Positions 53,841 through 61,869 of a DNA stretch of 64,000 nucleotides are shown one piece after another; within the stretch, counting starts at the first letter, position 1, and each line of letters starts with the position of its first letter. The DNA is taken from positions 124,001-188,000 of the forward strand of contig JAIUPN010000001.1 of NCBI GenBank assembly GCA_020160755.1, read 5' to 3'. The position numbers were made by a program, and so were the translations under genes. The notes beneath the pieces were generated by a model. It was not told the origin of the DNA, made no database searches, and saw only the letters and a program-made list of their open reading frames with translations. This DNA is from Pseudomonadota bacterium. GTDB taxonomy: Bacteria > Pseudomonadota > Alphaproteobacteria > Sphingomonadales > Sphingomonadaceae.

Positions 53841-54161
53841 ATGCTTCACATGCACGGCCGCAGCGGCACCGTCCAGATCGATGGTGTCAAATATGACTGG
53901 GAACTCCTGAGCGAGCCCCAGCTGTCCTCTTCCGATGGCTGGAAGGGCATGACGGTCGCCTTGCGCCAGAGAGATATGCCGCGCGAAGCCGTGCTGGAAT
54001 TTCCGACGCCGAAGCGCCTGTTGAAAGGATTGCCGAAAGGGCGTTCGCACATCAACGACGCGATAGCTTCGCGAGGGGTGCGAGCGGCATTATCGGCAGG
54101 ATGGGACCCGGCTTCTCGCGGCAAGCCGACGATCTTCATGGTCGATGCCAACGGCGACTAG
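53841..54161 (+). CDS. Hypothetical protein
   Basis: A protein of 106 residues. I do not recognise a family. It has a small beta-rich look (TVQIDGVKYDWELLSEPQ, WKGMTVALRQRD) with a basic middle (TPKRLLKGLPKGRS) and no signal peptide or membrane segment. The start may be ATG 53841 or ATG 53850. The 222-bp gap 53619-53840 upstream shows repeat-like intergenic sequence but no gene. It is followed by a strong palindrome at 54211. Confidence 0.55.
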   Translation: MLHMHGRSGTVQIDGVKYDWELLSEPQLSSSDGWKGMTVALRQRDMPREAVLEFPTPKRLLKGLPKGRSHINDAIASRGVRAALSAGWDPASRGKPTIFMVDANGD

Positions 54162-54210
54162 GCGCAATCGTCTGGAACACCGGCATCCAGCGCGAAAACC
54201 GTGTTCCAAA

Positions 54211-54242
54211 TTCAGCGTGACCAAATTTGGTTACAAGCTGAA
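54211..54242. other. Near-perfect palindromic hairpin between convergent genes
   Basis: The core GTGACCAAATTTGGTTAC (54217-54234) is palindromic with one wobble. It is extended by TTCAGC (54211-54216) and GCTGAA (54237-54242) across a 2-nt bulge. It lies in the 126-bp gap between the hypothetical gene and rlmJ. It may be a bidirectional terminator, although no T-tract follows. Confidence 0.5.
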
Positions 54243-54287
54243 GCGTGGCAAGTCCTCCTGTGGGTGAAGGGGAGGTGAGGATCTAGC

Positions 54288-55118
54288 TTAATCGCCTAAC
54301 CAATCGGTTGTGATCTCTCCCCGATGCCCCTCCGGCGCCAGCGCGGTGCGCAGCGCTTCCAGCAGAGGTGGCAGCGCCTGCGTGAAGGCGTAGGGCGGGT
54401 TGACGATAAAAAGGCCCGCGCCATTATAGATGTCGGGCTGATCGCTATCGTACAACCAATGCTCCACCACCAGAAACTTCGGGATGTCGAGCTTACGTAG
54501 CTGCGCCTTCCACCGCACATGCGTGGCGCGGTCTTTCAGCGGATACCAGACCACCGTCACGCCATGCGCCCATTTGCGGCGGGCGGCTGCGAGGGTGGCG
54601 GTGATACGGGCGCGTTCATCGGTCTGCTCGTACGGCGGGTCGACCACCACCACGCCGCGCGCGGTGCGGGGCGGCAGCATCGCCAGCCAAAGCTCGTAGG
54701 CGTCGCGCTGATGCACGGCGGCGGACGTGTCGCGCATCGCGCCGCGCAGGGCATAGGCGTCGTCGGGATGTTTCTCGTTCAGGATCAGAAAATCCTGCGG
54801 ACGCAGAAGCTGCGCCAGAAATCGCGGCGATCCGGGGTAGAAGCGCGGCTCGGCCCCGGCATTCACCGCCTGTACGGCGGTGCGATAATCGTCCAGCAAG
54901 GGGTTCGTGTCGGCAAAGGCCCGCACTACGCCCTGTATAGCCTCGCCGGTGCGCTGCGCCTCATCGCCGCCAAGGTCGTACAGCCCGCAGCCGGCATGGG
55001 TATCGATCAGGGTCAGCGCGCCCGGTTTTTGCTGCAAGGCCCGCACGAGGGCGATCAGCAGGCTGTGCTTTACGACATCGGCGCTGTTGCCAGCATGAAA
55101 ACTATGACGATAATTCAT
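54288..55118 (-). CDS. rlmJ: 23S rRNA (adenine(2030)-N(6))-methyltransferase RlmJ
   Basis: A protein of 276 residues. The N-terminus MNYRHSFHAGNSADVVKHS is characteristic of RlmJ, with TLIDTHAGCGLYDL for SAM binding and the N6-adenine catalytic motif VVVDPPYEQ. Other segments are FYPGSPRFLAQLLRPQD, LNEKHPDD and VWYPLK. It methylates A2030 of 23S rRNA. It appears monocistronic. Confidence 0.96.
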   Translation of the reverse strand: MNYRHSFHAGNSADVVKHSLLIALVRALQQKPGALTLIDTHAGCGLYDLGGDEAQRTGEAIQGVVRAFADTNPLLDDYRTAVQAVNAGAEPRFYPGSPRFLAQLLRPQDFLILNEKHPDDAYALRGAMRDTSAAVHQRDAYELWLAMLPPRTARGVVVVDPPYEQTDERARITATLAAARRKWAHGVTVVWYPLKDRATHVRWKAQLRKLDIPKFLVVEHWLYDSDQPDIYNGAGLFIVNPPYAFTQALPPLLEALRTALAPEGHRGEITTDWLGD

Positions 55119-55495
55119 TGTAATTCAAGATCCTGGCGATCTGCCTTTATGCGAACGGCTGGGCGCGGAAACCGGGCGCGAGGCGATGGAAGCAACCAAG
55201 CCGGTGCCTGTATAGAGTCGGGCGGAAACCTTCAAAGCATTCTGCGCAAGGCCTGAAGTCCGCGTTCGTGATCGTCACAAGAGGCGGAGACACAAGCCTC
55301 CCTGCCGCATGGGAAGGTTCGATCATCGAGGAGCTGGATGCGTTTGGCACTGCCGCGAAGCGCCTGGCTGCCTGATGTCGGCTTTGACGACGCTTGCCGA
55401 TAGCCTTTCCATGCCGATTTTTTCCCGCGCTTCTTATCACACTGACAAACGGACGAGTCTGGATGTGTGGGGAAACATGGGGATCCGAGGCATCG
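55119..55495. other. Gene-poor stretch upstream of rlmJ with a coding-like fragment
   Basis: No convincing complete gene is visible between rlmJ and the tRNA-Ser terminator. On the plus strand one frame stays open from 55124 to the TGA at 55373-55375 and its last part is protein-like (AFVIVTRGGDTSLPAAWEG followed by a helical stretch ending AAKRLAA). It has no ATG and no ribosome binding site. It may be the 3' remnant of a lost gene. The rlmJ promoter should also lie here but was not recognised. Confidence 0.35.
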
Positions 55496-55519
55496 AAAAA
55501 GCCCAGGTTTCTCTAGGCC
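55496..55519 (-). terminator. Terminator of tRNA-Ser
   Basis: Read on the minus strand, GCCTAG (55518-55513) pairs with CTGGGC (55506-55501), including one G-U pair, and runs into TTTTT (55500-55496). It lies about 40 nt beyond the tRNA 3' end, a usual distance. Confidence 0.65.
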
Positions 55520-55556
55520 TTTTTCCGGTGGTCGGTGATGTGTGGAAATAAGAAAA

Positions 55557-55646
55557 TGGAGGAGAGTGAGGGATTCGAACCCTCGGTACCGTTGCCGGCA
55601 CTTCGCATTTCGAGTGCGACGCTTTCGACCACTCAGCCAACTCTCC
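55557..55646 (-). tRNA. tRNA-Ser (anticodon CGA)
   Basis: The minus strand starts GGAGAGT at 55646 and pairs with ACTCTCC (55567-55561), followed by T and an encoded CCA (55559-55557). The anticodon stem TCGCA/TGCGA holds the loop CTCGAAA, giving anticodon CGA (55612-55610), which reads UCG. The long variable arm (GTGCCGGCAACGGTACC) marks a class II tRNA, and the T-arm GAGGGTTCGAATCCCTC is standard. No integrase or duplicated 3' end was seen beside it. Confidence 0.96.
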
Positions 55647-55738
55647 TCGCTGAGAGTGGACGCCCCTAGCGGCGGTCCCGACGTCTTGCAACCCTCTCGT
55701 TGCAAAAAGGCGGGCCGCCGCTGGATTTCATCGTCCGG

Positions 55739-58700
55739 TCAGGGCTTGTCGGCCTCCCACCAATAGGCTTCGCGCTTGCGGTTCCCGGTCCCGGTCTCAT
55801 TCATGGTCAGCGGATCGTAGAGCCGGCCGCCGAGCATCACGCGGTGGATCAGTTCGGTATTGCGGATGTTTTGCGTCGGATCGGCGTCGAGGATCAGCAG
55901 ATCGGCGAGCTTGCCCGCTTCGAGCGAGCCGACATCCTTTGCATAACCCAAAGAGGTTGCAGGCATGATCGTCGCGGCGCGCAGCGCGTCGATATTGCTC
56001 CACCCGCCGCGCACGAACGACCAGATTTCCCAGTGCGCGCCGAGTCCCGATTGCTGGCCGTGCGCGCCGATCGACACCATGCGGCCTGCCGCGGCGATCT
56101 TGCCTGCTTCGCGCGCCGAATCATCGTCGACATAGTCGCCTTCGGGAGCAATCACGCGACGCTTGTTGTTTGCGGCGAGCTCGGCCGGCGGAGCATGGCG
56201 TGACAGGATCGGCTGCTCCCAGACATTGGTGTGAGCGCGCCAATAGGGATCGCCTGCGGGGCCGCCATAGGTCACGACGAGCGTCGGCGTATAGTCGACC
56301 TGCGTCTGCCCCCAAAGCTGCACCAGATCCTTGTAGAAGGTGTGAAGCGGGATGTTGTGTTCGACGGTCGAGTTGCCGTCCTGGATCAGCGTGACGTCCT
56401 GCGTGAACAGCGAGCCGCCCTCCGGGACGACGGTCAGGCCTTCGGCTTGCGCAGCCTTCACGACCATCTGCCGCTGGTCGCGGCGCGGCTGATTGTAGTT
56501 CTTGACACTGTGCGCGCCCTGCGCCTTCAGTCGGCGGACATGCGCCAGCGCGTCGTCGTAGCCGTTGATCTCGGCGTAGACGCCCGCCGCCTTCGCGCCA
56601 TAGATGATCTCGCCGGTCGAAAAGATCCGCGGCGCAAGGATTAGCCCGGCGCGCTGCATCTCGGACGAGACAAAGATTTCCGACGCCCGCGACGAAGGAT
56701 TGTGGCTCGTCGTGGTCCCCATCGCGAGATTGACGATTTCGGACCAGTTCTGCTGTGGCACCAACTCGTCGTCGCCGTGCGCGCCATGGGCGTGAGCGTC
56801 GACGAAGCCGGGGACGATCGTTTTGCCCGTCGCGTCGACCGTCACGGCACCTGCCGGAACCGTGATCGCGCCCGCGGGACCTACCGCGGTGATGCGATCG
56901 CCGTCAATGACGATCGCGCCATTCTCGATCACGCCCCCGTCCTTGTCGGCCATCGTTACGATCTTGGCGCCGGTGATGACGACGACGCCCCTATGCTTCG
57001 ACGCCGCCTGCGTCATCGACAGCGATACACCGTCGGTCGGCGGGACAAATTTCGGTGCCTTTTCGTCCGCGGGGGCATTGGTGAAGAGGCTGGCGAGGTC
57101 GGCGCCGAACAGCGTCGCGCCGCGGCTCCAGTGGAGGCGGCGGCCGCCGTCCGACCAGTGGATATATTCGGCGCCGCTGCCGCTGACCCGCGTGACGGGC
57201 AGCGCGCCGCTCTTGGTGCCGAGCGACACATCCTGTCCGCCGGGCATCAGCGGGGTAACATAGGCGTCGTAATTCTGCCGGAAGGCAAGGGTGCGGCCAT
57301 CGGGCGAGATTTCATAATCGCTGACGAGTTCGCCATTGGCGTGGACACGCTTGTCCTGCCCATGGAGGTCAGTGCTGACGAGCTGGCTCTTGCCGTCGGC
57401 GGCGGTGACCATGAAGATCCGGTCGTTCGCCGCGCCGAATTGCGGCTTGGCGCCATTGTCGCTGACCCGCTCGGACGTGCCGCCGGCGGCGGGAATGCTG
57501 TAGATGCCGGGATTTTCTCCCCAGCGTGCCGAGCGCAGTCCGCCGCCCGCGCGCCGTTCAAAGGCGATCGTCTTGCCGTCGGGCGAGAAGCGGGGTTCGG
57601 CATAATGGCCGGGCACCCCGGTGACCTTGCGCGAGGCGCCGCCGCTAGCGCCAACGACATGGACTTCGCCGAGCCCGGCGTCGGTCCAGCGCACGAACAC
57701 GATCGAGCGGCCGTCGCGCGACCAGCTCGGCCACAGTTCGAAGCCATTGTCCTTCGCCGCGGTGAGGCGCCGCGCGGCGCCGCCCGTTGCGGGCTTCACC
57801 CACAGCTTGCCAAGCGTTTCGAACACGACCGAGCGGCCATCGGGCGAAACTTCGGCCCAGCGCGGCATCTGCGTCGCAAAGCTGTCGGGCGCGACCTCGA
57901 CCACCGGGTGTGTCGCATCGACGATCACGCGGTCGTCGCTGACGCTGAAGGGGATGACCCGCGCTTCGCCGCCGGCGGCGCTTACGCGGCGCAGCTTGCC
58001 GCCGGCCCAGAAGACTATGTCGCTGCTGTCGGGGGTCCAGCCCATATTGGGATAGACGCCGGTGACTGCCCAGGTTTCCTGAACATCCTGATCGAGCGCA
58101 TCATAGACCTTTTTCTCGGTGCCCGAGGAAAGATCCTTCACATAGAGCTTCGACTGCGTGCCTTCGCGGCGGACAAAGGCGAGCTTCTTGCCGTCGGGCG
58201 AGGGCGACGGCCGGACCGCGCCGCCGGCACCCGCGGCGACGGTCGTGACTTCGCCGTCGTTCAGATCATAGCGCTCGATGTGGAACAGGTCGGTGTTGCT
58301 GTCCTGCGCATATTCAAAGATCGGGCCCGGTGTGACGTTGCGCGTGTAGTAGACGCCCTTGCCGTCGGGCGCGAAGGTCGGTTCGCCGAGTTCCTTCTGG
58401 TGGCGCTCGTTGGGTTTTTTGACGAGCGGCACGCCGGCACCGCCCGACACATGGTACATCCAGACCTCGCCCGTGCCGAGTGAACGCCCGGTTGTGAAAT
58501 GCTTCTTTGCAACGATGAACTGGCCATCGGGGCTCCAGCTCGGCTGGTTCAGCAGGCGAAAATCCTCTTTCGAGATCTGTCTTTTGTCGCTGCCGTCGCG
58601 CTTCATCAGCCAGATATTATCGCCGCCTGCACGGTCGGAAACAAAGGCGATGCGCTTGCCATCGGGCGAGAAGCGCGGCTGGTGCTCATAGGCGAGCCCC

Positions 58701-58984
58701 TCGGCGATGCGCGTCGGCGTGCCGCCTTCGATCGGCATCACATAGATGTCGCCGAGCAGGTCGAACGCGATCGTGCGACCATCGGGGGCGACGTCGACGT
58801 TCATCCAGCTGCCTTCGTCGACTGCAAGCCGGACCTTGCGCGTCGTCATGCCCGGCGGCGCGTTGACGTCCCATTTGTCGGGTTTCGCATCGGCGGCAGA
58901 AGCGGCGGGTGTCGGCGTGCTTTGCGCCCAGACCGAGGTTGAACAAGCCAGAGTCGCCGCGAGAGCGAGAGCGATGCGCGCCAT
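55739..58984 (-). CDS. TolB-like beta-propeller fused to amidohydrolase
   Basis: An exported protein of 1081 residues from ATG 58984 (GGGGA upstream); its signal peptide ends in VWAQ. Residues about 45-620 hold many PD40/WD40-like propeller repeats (RFSPDGKRIAF, SWSPDGQFIV, PSPDGKKLAF, ISPDGRTLAF). Residues about 670-1060 form a metal-dependent amidohydrolase: the VDAHAHGAH metal motif, IVNLAMGTTTSHNP, and the C-terminal GSLEAGKLADLLILDADP. Proteins of this architecture are periplasmic peptidase/imidase-like enzymes of uncertain substrate. The frame continues upstream to 60322, but that part is antisense to the CoA-transferase gene. Confidence 0.9.
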   Translation of the reverse strand: MARIALALAATLACSTSVWAQSTPTPAASAADAKPDKWDVNAPPGMTTRKVRLAVDEGSWMNVDVAPDGRTIAFDLLGDIYVMPIEGGTPTRIAEGLAYEHQPRFSPDGKRIAFVSDRAGGDNIWLMKRDGSDKRQISKEDFRLLNQPSWSPDGQFIVAKKHFTTGRSLGTGEVWMYHVSGGAGVPLVKKPNERHQKELGEPTFAPDGKGVYYTRNVTPGPIFEYAQDSNTDLFHIERYDLNDGEVTTVAAGAGGAVRPSPSPDGKKLAFVRREGTQSKLYVKDLSSGTEKKVYDALDQDVQETWAVTGVYPNMGWTPDSSDIVFWAGGKLRRVSAAGGEARVIPFSVSDDRVIVDATHPVVEVAPDSFATQMPRWAEVSPDGRSVVFETLGKLWVKPATGGAARRLTAAKDNGFELWPSWSRDGRSIVFVRWTDAGLGEVHVVGASGGASRKVTGVPGHYAEPRFSPDGKTIAFERRAGGGLRSARWGENPGIYSIPAAGGTSERVSDNGAKPQFGAANDRIFMVTAADGKSQLVSTDLHGQDKRVHANGELVSDYEISPDGRTLAFRQNYDAYVTPLMPGGQDVSLGTKSGALPVTRVSGSGAEYIHWSDGGRRLHWSRGATLFGADLASLFTNAPADEKAPKFVPPTDGVSLSMTQAASKHRGVVVITGAKIVTMADKDGGVIENGAIVIDGDRITAVGPAGAITVPAGAVTVDATGKTIVPGFVDAHAHGAHGDDELVPQQNWSEIVNLAMGTTTSHNPSSRASEIFVSSEMQRAGLILAPRIFSTGEIIYGAKAAGVYAEINGYDDALAHVRRLKAQGAHSVKNYNQPRRDQRQMVVKAAQAEGLTVVPEGGSLFTQDVTLIQDGNSTVEHNIPLHTFYKDLVQLWGQTQVDYTPTLVVTYGGPAGDPYWRAHTNVWEQPILSRHAPPAELAANNKRRVIAPEGDYVDDDSAREAGKIAAAGRMVSIGAHGQQSGLGAHWEIWSFVRGGWSNIDALRAATIMPATSLGYAKDVGSLEAGKLADLLILDADPTQNIRNTELIHRVMLGGRLYDPLTMNETGTGNRKREAYWWEADKP

Positions 58985-59125
58985 GAAATTATCCCCGTTT
59001 GAAATTATGTGCCGACCATATGGTCCGGCTGCGAACATGCAAGGACAGGTTTCGACGAAGAACTGGCAGCGTCGACGAGCGGCTGCTAGCCCGGTCGACA
59101 GAACAGGATCGGGGGAGAGCGAAGC

Positions 59126-60304
59126 GTGCCGTTGAAGGGAATTAGGGTACTCGATTTCGGCCGCTATATTGCGGGTCCCTATTGCGCGGCGCTGCTCGCC
59201 GATTATGGCGCCGACGTGATCCGGATCGAGGCGCCGGGCGGCAATGACGACCGCTATACGGTACCGGTCGCCGACGACGGATCGGGCGCGATGTTCATGC
59301 AGATGAACCGCGCCAAGCGGTGCCTGACGCTGAAACCCGGAAGCCCGGAGGGGCGCGAGATCGTCCGGCGGCTCGTTGCGGCCGCCGATGTCGTGATCGC
59401 CAACCTGCCGCACGATGCTCTTCTGAAGCTTGGGCTCGATTATGACAGCATGTCGGCGATCAACCCGCGCATCATCCTTGCGACGGCGTCGGCGTTCGGC
59501 AGCGACGGGCCGCTCGCCAGCCGCGTCGGGTTCGACGCAGTGGGGCAGGCGATGTCGGGCACGGTGCACCTGACCGGCACGGCCGACCAGCCGTACCGCG
59601 CGCAGGTCAATTATGTCGATTTCGGTACTGCGCTCCACTGCGCCTTCGGCGTCATGCTCGCGCTGCGCGAGCGCGAAGCGACGGGGCAGGGGCAATGCGT
59701 GTCGGGGTCGCTGCTCGGCACCGCACTCGCGATGTCGAACGCGCTGACGATCGATCATGCGCTGAACGGCATCGATCGCCAGCCGATCGGCAATCGCGCC
59801 TTCAGCTCGGGGCCGACCGACGTGTTCCGCACGCGCGACGGATGGATCCTGACCCAGATCGTCGGCGCGCCGATCTTCGCGCGCTGGGCCGCCCTTGTCG
59901 AACGCCCGGAGCTGGTCGACGATCCGCTGTACGCCAGCGATATCCTGCGCGGCGACAATGGCACCGAGCTGAGCGCGATCATGCAGCGCTGGTGCATCGA
60001 ACGGACCAGCGCCGACGCGATCGCGGAGCTGGCGGACGCGCGCGTTCCTGCGGCGCCGGTGTTGCGTGCGGGGGAGGCGCTGGCACAGCCGCAGGTCGCC
60101 GCGATGGGACTGGTCGAGCCGGTCGGATATCCGGGTGCGCCGGGGTCGATTCCGGTGATCCGCGCGCCGATCCGCCTGTCTGCCAGCGACAAGGTCGAAC
60201 CGACCCGCGCGCCGCAGGTCGGCGAGCACAGCGACGCGATCCTCTCGGAACTCGGCTATGACGCCGAAGCGATTTCGGCTTTGCGGACGGCAAGGATTAT
60301 TTGA
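59126..60304 (+). CDS. CaiB/BaiF family CoA-transferase
   Basis: A family III CoA-transferase of 392 residues. It opens LKGIRVLDFGRYIAGPYCAALLADYGADVIRIEAPGG, continues with MNRAKRCLTLKPGSPEGREIV, and has QVNYVDFGTALHCAFGVMLAL, where the Asp matches the catalytic residue of formyl-CoA transferase. It moves CoA between carboxylic acids; the substrate is unknown. The start is GTG 59126 after GGGGGAGAG. It diverges from the TolB-amidohydrolase gene. Confidence 0.92.
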   Translation: MPLKGIRVLDFGRYIAGPYCAALLADYGADVIRIEAPGGNDDRYTVPVADDGSGAMFMQMNRAKRCLTLKPGSPEGREIVRRLVAAADVVIANLPHDALLKLGLDYDSMSAINPRIILATASAFGSDGPLASRVGFDAVGQAMSGTVHLTGTADQPYRAQVNYVDFGTALHCAFGVMLALREREATGQGQCVSGSLLGTALAMSNALTIDHALNGIDRQPIGNRAFSSGPTDVFRTRDGWILTQIVGAPIFARWAALVERPELVDDPLYASDILRGDNGTELSAIMQRWCIERTSADAIAELADARVPAAPVLRAGEALAQPQVAAMGLVEPVGYPGAPGSIPVIRAPIRLSASDKVEPTRAPQVGEHSDAILSELGYDAEAISALRTARII

Positions 60305-60378
60305 GCCGGCAAGGGTGGACAAACCGCAATCGCCACTTAAGTTACCGGTCAGTATAAAAGTCAGCCATGGAGTTTCCG

Positions 60379-61254
60379 ATGACCGATAACAGCGAATATG
60401 TGCCGCCGAAGATCTGGACGTGGGACAAGGAAAGCGGCGGGCGTTTCGCCAATATCAACCGCCCTGTTGCGGGTCCGACGCACGACAAGGAGCTGCCGGT
60501 CGGCAAGCATCCGCTCCAGCTCTATTCGCTCGGCACGCCGAATGGCGTGAAAGTCACCGTGATGCTCGAGGAGCTTCTTGCAGCGGGGCATGGCGGCGCC
60601 GAATATGATGCCTGGCTGATCAAGATCGGCGATGGTGATCAGTTTTCGAGCGGCTTCGTCGATGCCAACCCGAACAGCAAGATTCCGGCGCTCGTCGACC
60701 GCAGCGGCGCCGAGCCGATCCGCGTGTTCGAATCGGGCGCGATCCTGATCCACCTTGCCGAGAAGTTCGGCGCATTCCTGCCGACCGAGACCGCGAAGCG
60801 CGCCGAAACCCTGTCATGGCTGATGTGGCAGATGGGCAGCGCGCCCTTCCTCGGCGGTGGTTTCGGCCATTTCTACGCCTATGCGCCGTTCAAGCAGGAA
60901 TATCCGATCAACCGCTATGCAATGGAGGTGAAGCGCCAGCTTGACGTGCTCGACCGCCGCCTTGCGGAAAGCGAATATATAGCCGGCGCCGACTATACGA
61001 TCGCCGACATGGCGATCTGGCCGTGGTACGGCGCGCTCGTAAAGGGACTTGTCTATGATGCGGGCGAGTTCCTGCAGGTCGGTGATTACAAGCATGTCCA
61101 GCGCTGGACCGACCAGATCGCCGCGCGCCCGGCGGTGAAGCGCGGCCGGATGGTCAACCGCGTGATGGGTGATCCGGCGAGCCAGCTTCACGAACGGCAC
61201 GACGCATCGGACTTCGACCTTCGCACGCAGGACAAACTGGAAGCTGCGGAATAA
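60379..61254 (+). CDS. yghU: YghU-type glutathione-dependent disulfide-bond oxidoreductase
   Basis: A protein of 291 residues of the Nu-class glutathione transferases. It follows E. coli YghU closely as remembered: KIWTWDKESGGRFANINRP, GPTHDKELPVGKHPLQLYSL, GTPNGVKVTVMLEELL, IGDGDQFSSGFVDANPNSK, RVFESGAILIHLAEKFG, ERHDASDF. Such enzymes bind two glutathiones and reduce organic hydroperoxides and disulfides. ATG 60379 has GGAG 6-8 nt upstream; ATG 60367 would add four residues. A possible -10 TATAAA lies at 60353-60358. Confidence 0.94.
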   Translation: MTDNSEYVPPKIWTWDKESGGRFANINRPVAGPTHDKELPVGKHPLQLYSLGTPNGVKVTVMLEELLAAGHGGAEYDAWLIKIGDGDQFSSGFVDANPNSKIPALVDRSGAEPIRVFESGAILIHLAEKFGAFLPTETAKRAETLSWLMWQMGSAPFLGGGFGHFYAYAPFKQEYPINRYAMEVKRQLDVLDRRLAESEYIAGADYTIADMAIWPWYGALVKGLVYDAGEFLQVGDYKHVQRWTDQIAARPAVKRGRMVNRVMGDPASQLHERHDASDFDLRTQDKLEAAE

Positions 61255-61366
61255 TCCGTATCTTCCGCCGAGAGACGCTGCGTCGCTGGTAACGGCTTTG
61301 CAACGATAGGCGCCAGGCCGTCCGTTCGGCCCGGTCCCGGCGCGGCGAAATCATGTAAATTACGCA

Positions 61367-61398
61367 AAAGCGGCGTCGGGCGTTCTCGACGCCGCTTT
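61367..61398 (+). terminator. Rho-independent terminator after yghU
   Basis: A perfect 12-bp stem, AAAGCGGCGTCG (61367-61378) with CGACGCCGCTTT (61387-61398), has an 8-nt loop; the stem itself ends in TTT. It lies 113 nt after the yghU stop and just ahead of the TadE-like gene. Confidence 0.75.
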
Positions 61399-61423
61399 CA
61401 TTCGTCATCGCGATGCTTGCGGC

Positions 61424-61867
61424 ATGACAGGCTCGACCCGATTTTCACGGTATGTCCGCAAACTCGCCCTGACTGGTGCGACTCTGGCGCGCGGGGAGCG
61501 CGGCGCCGCCATCGTCGAAATGGCGCTGGTGCTGCCGCTGCTCCTCGCGTTGCTGATGGGCATTCTCGTCTATGGCCAATATTTCATGCTCGCGCACAAT
61601 GTGCAGCAGGCAGCGAACGATGGCGCCCGCGCCTCGATCATCGGCCTCGACGCTGCCGACCGGCGCGCGGTCGCTGGGCGCGCGGTCGCGCGAAGCCTGC
61701 AGGCGATCGATGGCACGCACAGCATCACCGTATCCGAAACGACCGAGGCGATCACCGTCGCGGTCGTCTTTACCGTGCCGCAGGACAGCTTCCTGCGGTC
61801 GGGCTTCGTCCCGTCGCCGGTTAATATCATCCGCGCCGAGGCGACCTTTGAATTGCCGGTTGATTGA
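61424..61867 (+). CDS. TadE-like pilus-assembly family protein
   Basis: A protein of 147 residues. A basic N-terminus leads into the TadE signature GERGAAIVEMALVLPLLLALLMGILVYGQYFM, whose Glu within the hydrophobic helix is the prepilin-like Glu5 equivalent. NVQQAANDGARASIIG follows. The periplasmic C-terminal part is beta-rich. TadE is a pseudopilin of tight-adherence (Flp) pili. No tadA/B/C, rcpA or flp gene is adjacent. It is coupled to the TadG-like gene. Confidence 0.9.
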   Translation: MTGSTRFSRYVRKLALTGATLARGERGAAIVEMALVLPLLLALLMGILVYGQYFMLAHNVQQAANDGARASIIGLDAADRRAVAGRAVARSLQAIDGTHSITVSETTEAITVAVVFTVPQDSFLRSGFVPSPVNIIRAEATFELPVD

Positions 61868-61869
61868 TC

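Noticed and set aside
55557..55646. tRNA-Ser as an integration site for a genomic island
   Set aside because: No integrase gene, no direct repeat of the tRNA 3' end and no foreign-looking block was found beside it.
58985..60322. Upstream extension that would make the TolB-amidohydrolase 1527 residues long
   Set aside because: The extra 446 codons lie antisense to the CoA-transferase gene and precede a clear signal peptide starting at 58984.
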